Assembly: GCF_009755355.1 (NCBI RefSeq) | Contig: NZ_WQLB01000007.1 | Coordinates: 62,001-126,000 of the forward strand | DNA: 64,000 nt | Direction: 5' to 3' | From: Deinococcus arboris | Lineage (GTDB): Bacteria; Deinococcota; Deinococci; Deinococcales; Deinococcaceae | Shown here: positions 62,974-64,000 of the stretch, piece by piece | Position numbering within the stretch: the first letter of the stretch is position 1 | Layout of the letters: each line of letters starts with the position of its first letter | Made by a program: the position numbers and the translations under genes | The notes under the pieces: model-generated | What the model saw: the letters and a program-made list of their open reading frames with translations, nothing else | Database searches by the model: none | What the model was told of the DNA's origin: nothing

Positions 62974-64000
62974 GTGGCCGATCTTCTGGTGGTGGGGGCG
63001 GGGCTGGCCGGGCTGGCCTGCGCGCGCGACGCCGAGGCGGCCGGCCTGCATGTCCGGCTGCTGGACAAGAGCCGGGGCGTCTCAGGCCGGGCGGCCACCC
63101 GCCGCGTCACGCTGCCGGGCGGAGAGGTCGCCCGGCTTGACCACGGAGCCCGCTTTTTCACCGCCCGCCACGAGCGCACCCGCACCCTGGCCGAAAGCGG
63201 CGTGCAGAGCGGCTGGAACGCCGTCTGGACGCGCCGCGTGGCCCAGTGGGCCGACGGACAGCTTGACCCTGCCGAGGACGGCCACCCCCGGTATGCCCCG
63301 CCCGCAGGCCTGAGCACCCTGGGCCACACGCTGGCGCGCGGGCTGGAAGTCCACAGCACCGCCGAAATCACCAGCCTGGAGAGACGGGCAGGAGGCTGGC
63401 GGGTCCATGCCCGCGACGGGCACAGCTGGGAAGGGGCGCGCCTGGTGCTGAACCTGCCGGCGCCTCAACTCCTGGCTCTGCTAAACGATGTCCCCCTGGA
63501 GGGCACCGCTTCTGAGGGCGCCTGCCGGACAGCGGCGCAGGTGAGGTTCGCGCCGTGCTGGGCCGCTGGCCTGGTGCTGACGCGGGCCCCGGCCTGGCCG
63601 CACCGGGCCACCCAGGCGCGTCACCCCACGCTGGACTGGGTGGCCCTGGAACACACCAAGCGGCCCTCCGGTCATCCGCCGGCGCTGCTGGTGCAGGCGA
63701 ATGCCGACTGGAGCGCTGCCCATCTGGAGGCCACTCCCGAGGACGTGCTGCCGGTTCTTCACGCCGCTGCCACCGAGATCATGGGCGAAGACCTGGAAGT
63801 TCAGGCGACCTTTACCCACCGCTGGCGCTACGCCACCCCGACCCGGCGGGCGCCCGGCCCCTGCCACTGGGACGCTGAACTGGCCCTGGGGTGGTGCGGC
63901 GACTGGTTCACCCCCGACGAGCATGGCCCGCGCGTTGAGGCCGCGCTGCTGAGTGGGTGGGCACTGGCGCGCTGGCTTCAGGCGCCGGCCGGGTCCAGCT
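62974..64000 (+). CDS. FAD-dependent oxidoreductase, renalase-like (3' end outside window)
   Basis: At least 342 residues, cut by the window edge. GTG 62974 begins VADLLVVGAGLAGLACARDA, the FAD/NAD-binding fold, followed by LLDKSRGVSGRAATRR and LDHGARFFTAR, the pattern of predicted NAD/FAD-dependent oxidoreductases related to renalase (COG3380). FTHRWRYATP is another family motif. It starts 2 bp after the CoA-binding gene, closing a hemL operon. Substrate unknown. Confidence 0.82.
   Translation, partial: MADLLVVGAGLAGLACARDAEAAGLHVRLLDKSRGVSGRAATRRVTLPGGEVARLDHGARFFTARHERTRTLAESGVQSGWNAVWTRRVAQWADGQLDPAEDGHPRYAPPAGLSTLGHTLARGLEVHSTAEITSLERRAGGWRVHARDGHSWEGARLVLNLPAPQLLALLNDVPLEGTASEGACRTAAQVRFAPCWAAGLVLTRAPAWPHRATQARHPTLDWVALEHTKRPSGHPPALLVQANADWSAAHLEATPEDVLPVLHAAATEIMGEDLEVQATFTHRWRYATPTRRAPGPCHWDAELALGWCGDWFTPDEHGPRVEAALLSGWALARWLQAPAGSS

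Overview
The window looks like chromosomal DNA of a Deinococcus-type bacterium (Deinococcota). The host DNA is very GC-rich. Several proteins are of types familiar in that group: a META-domain protein, a DUF4384 protein, a CtaG/Sco/PCu(A)C copper operon and an rpmH-rnpA-yidD-yidC cluster. Many genes start exactly 6-7 nt after a TANNNT -10 box, the signature of leaderless transcripts, which are known to be common in Deinococcus. The genus is inferred from sequence features only.

Positions 1-39563 and 50554-64000 are ordinary, densely packed host chromosome. From left to right: the end of mutL, an MBL-fold hydrolase, a phosphotransferase, a flavin reductase, gltX, a triple META protein, a B12-binding protein, an MFS exporter, and a lipoprotein hydrolase with a stop at codon 4. 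Then come tRNA-Ser(GGA), plsY, and asd behind a threonine-type attenuator. These are followed by a rhomboid, NUDIX and VOC genes, the copper/cytochrome-oxidase assembly operon, a LacI-family regulator, an ECF sigma factor, a histidine kinase paired with a molybdopterin-domain-like protein, an alpha-amylase with a starch-binding domain, 2-oxoacid dehydrogenase E1 alpha/beta, a C39-like/TPR protein, yidC-yidD-rnpA-rpmH, and comEA-comEC. Right of the insertion lie two tandem NUDIX genes, a TPP-riboswitch-controlled thiamine uptake operon (thiB, thiP, an HhH-like gene, thiQ, thiamine diphosphokinase), a second lipoprotein hydrolase, two small secreted or membrane proteins, hemL, a CoA-binding protein and the start of an FAD oxidoreductase.

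The accessory region is a 10,985-bp Tn7-like transposon (39564-50548) inserted in comEC. A 5-bp target duplication (TCGAA) flanks it. Deleting the element and one copy of the duplication restores the comEC frame exactly, and the break falls one codon after the conserved metal-binding motif HADTDHI. Each end carries three inward-facing TGCGACT-type repeats, and the first lies exactly 19 bp from each tip. The right end holds a translationally coupled tnsA-tnsB-tnsC-tniQ operon. The left end holds a large gene that may be a divergent TnsE.

The transposon cargo is much AT-richer than the host. It consists of an ASCH-domain gene with its own strong leaderless promoter and a four-gene operon: an unknown 207-aa protein, a long QueC-like PP-loop enzyme, an XRE-HTH/ImmA-IrrE metalloprotease and a PIN-like protein. 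Palindromic operator-like repeats precede it. This cargo is the best candidate for an undescribed, probably defensive, system. QueC-like enzymes are known parts of the Qat and type IV CBASS anti-phage systems, but none of the other genes of those systems are here.
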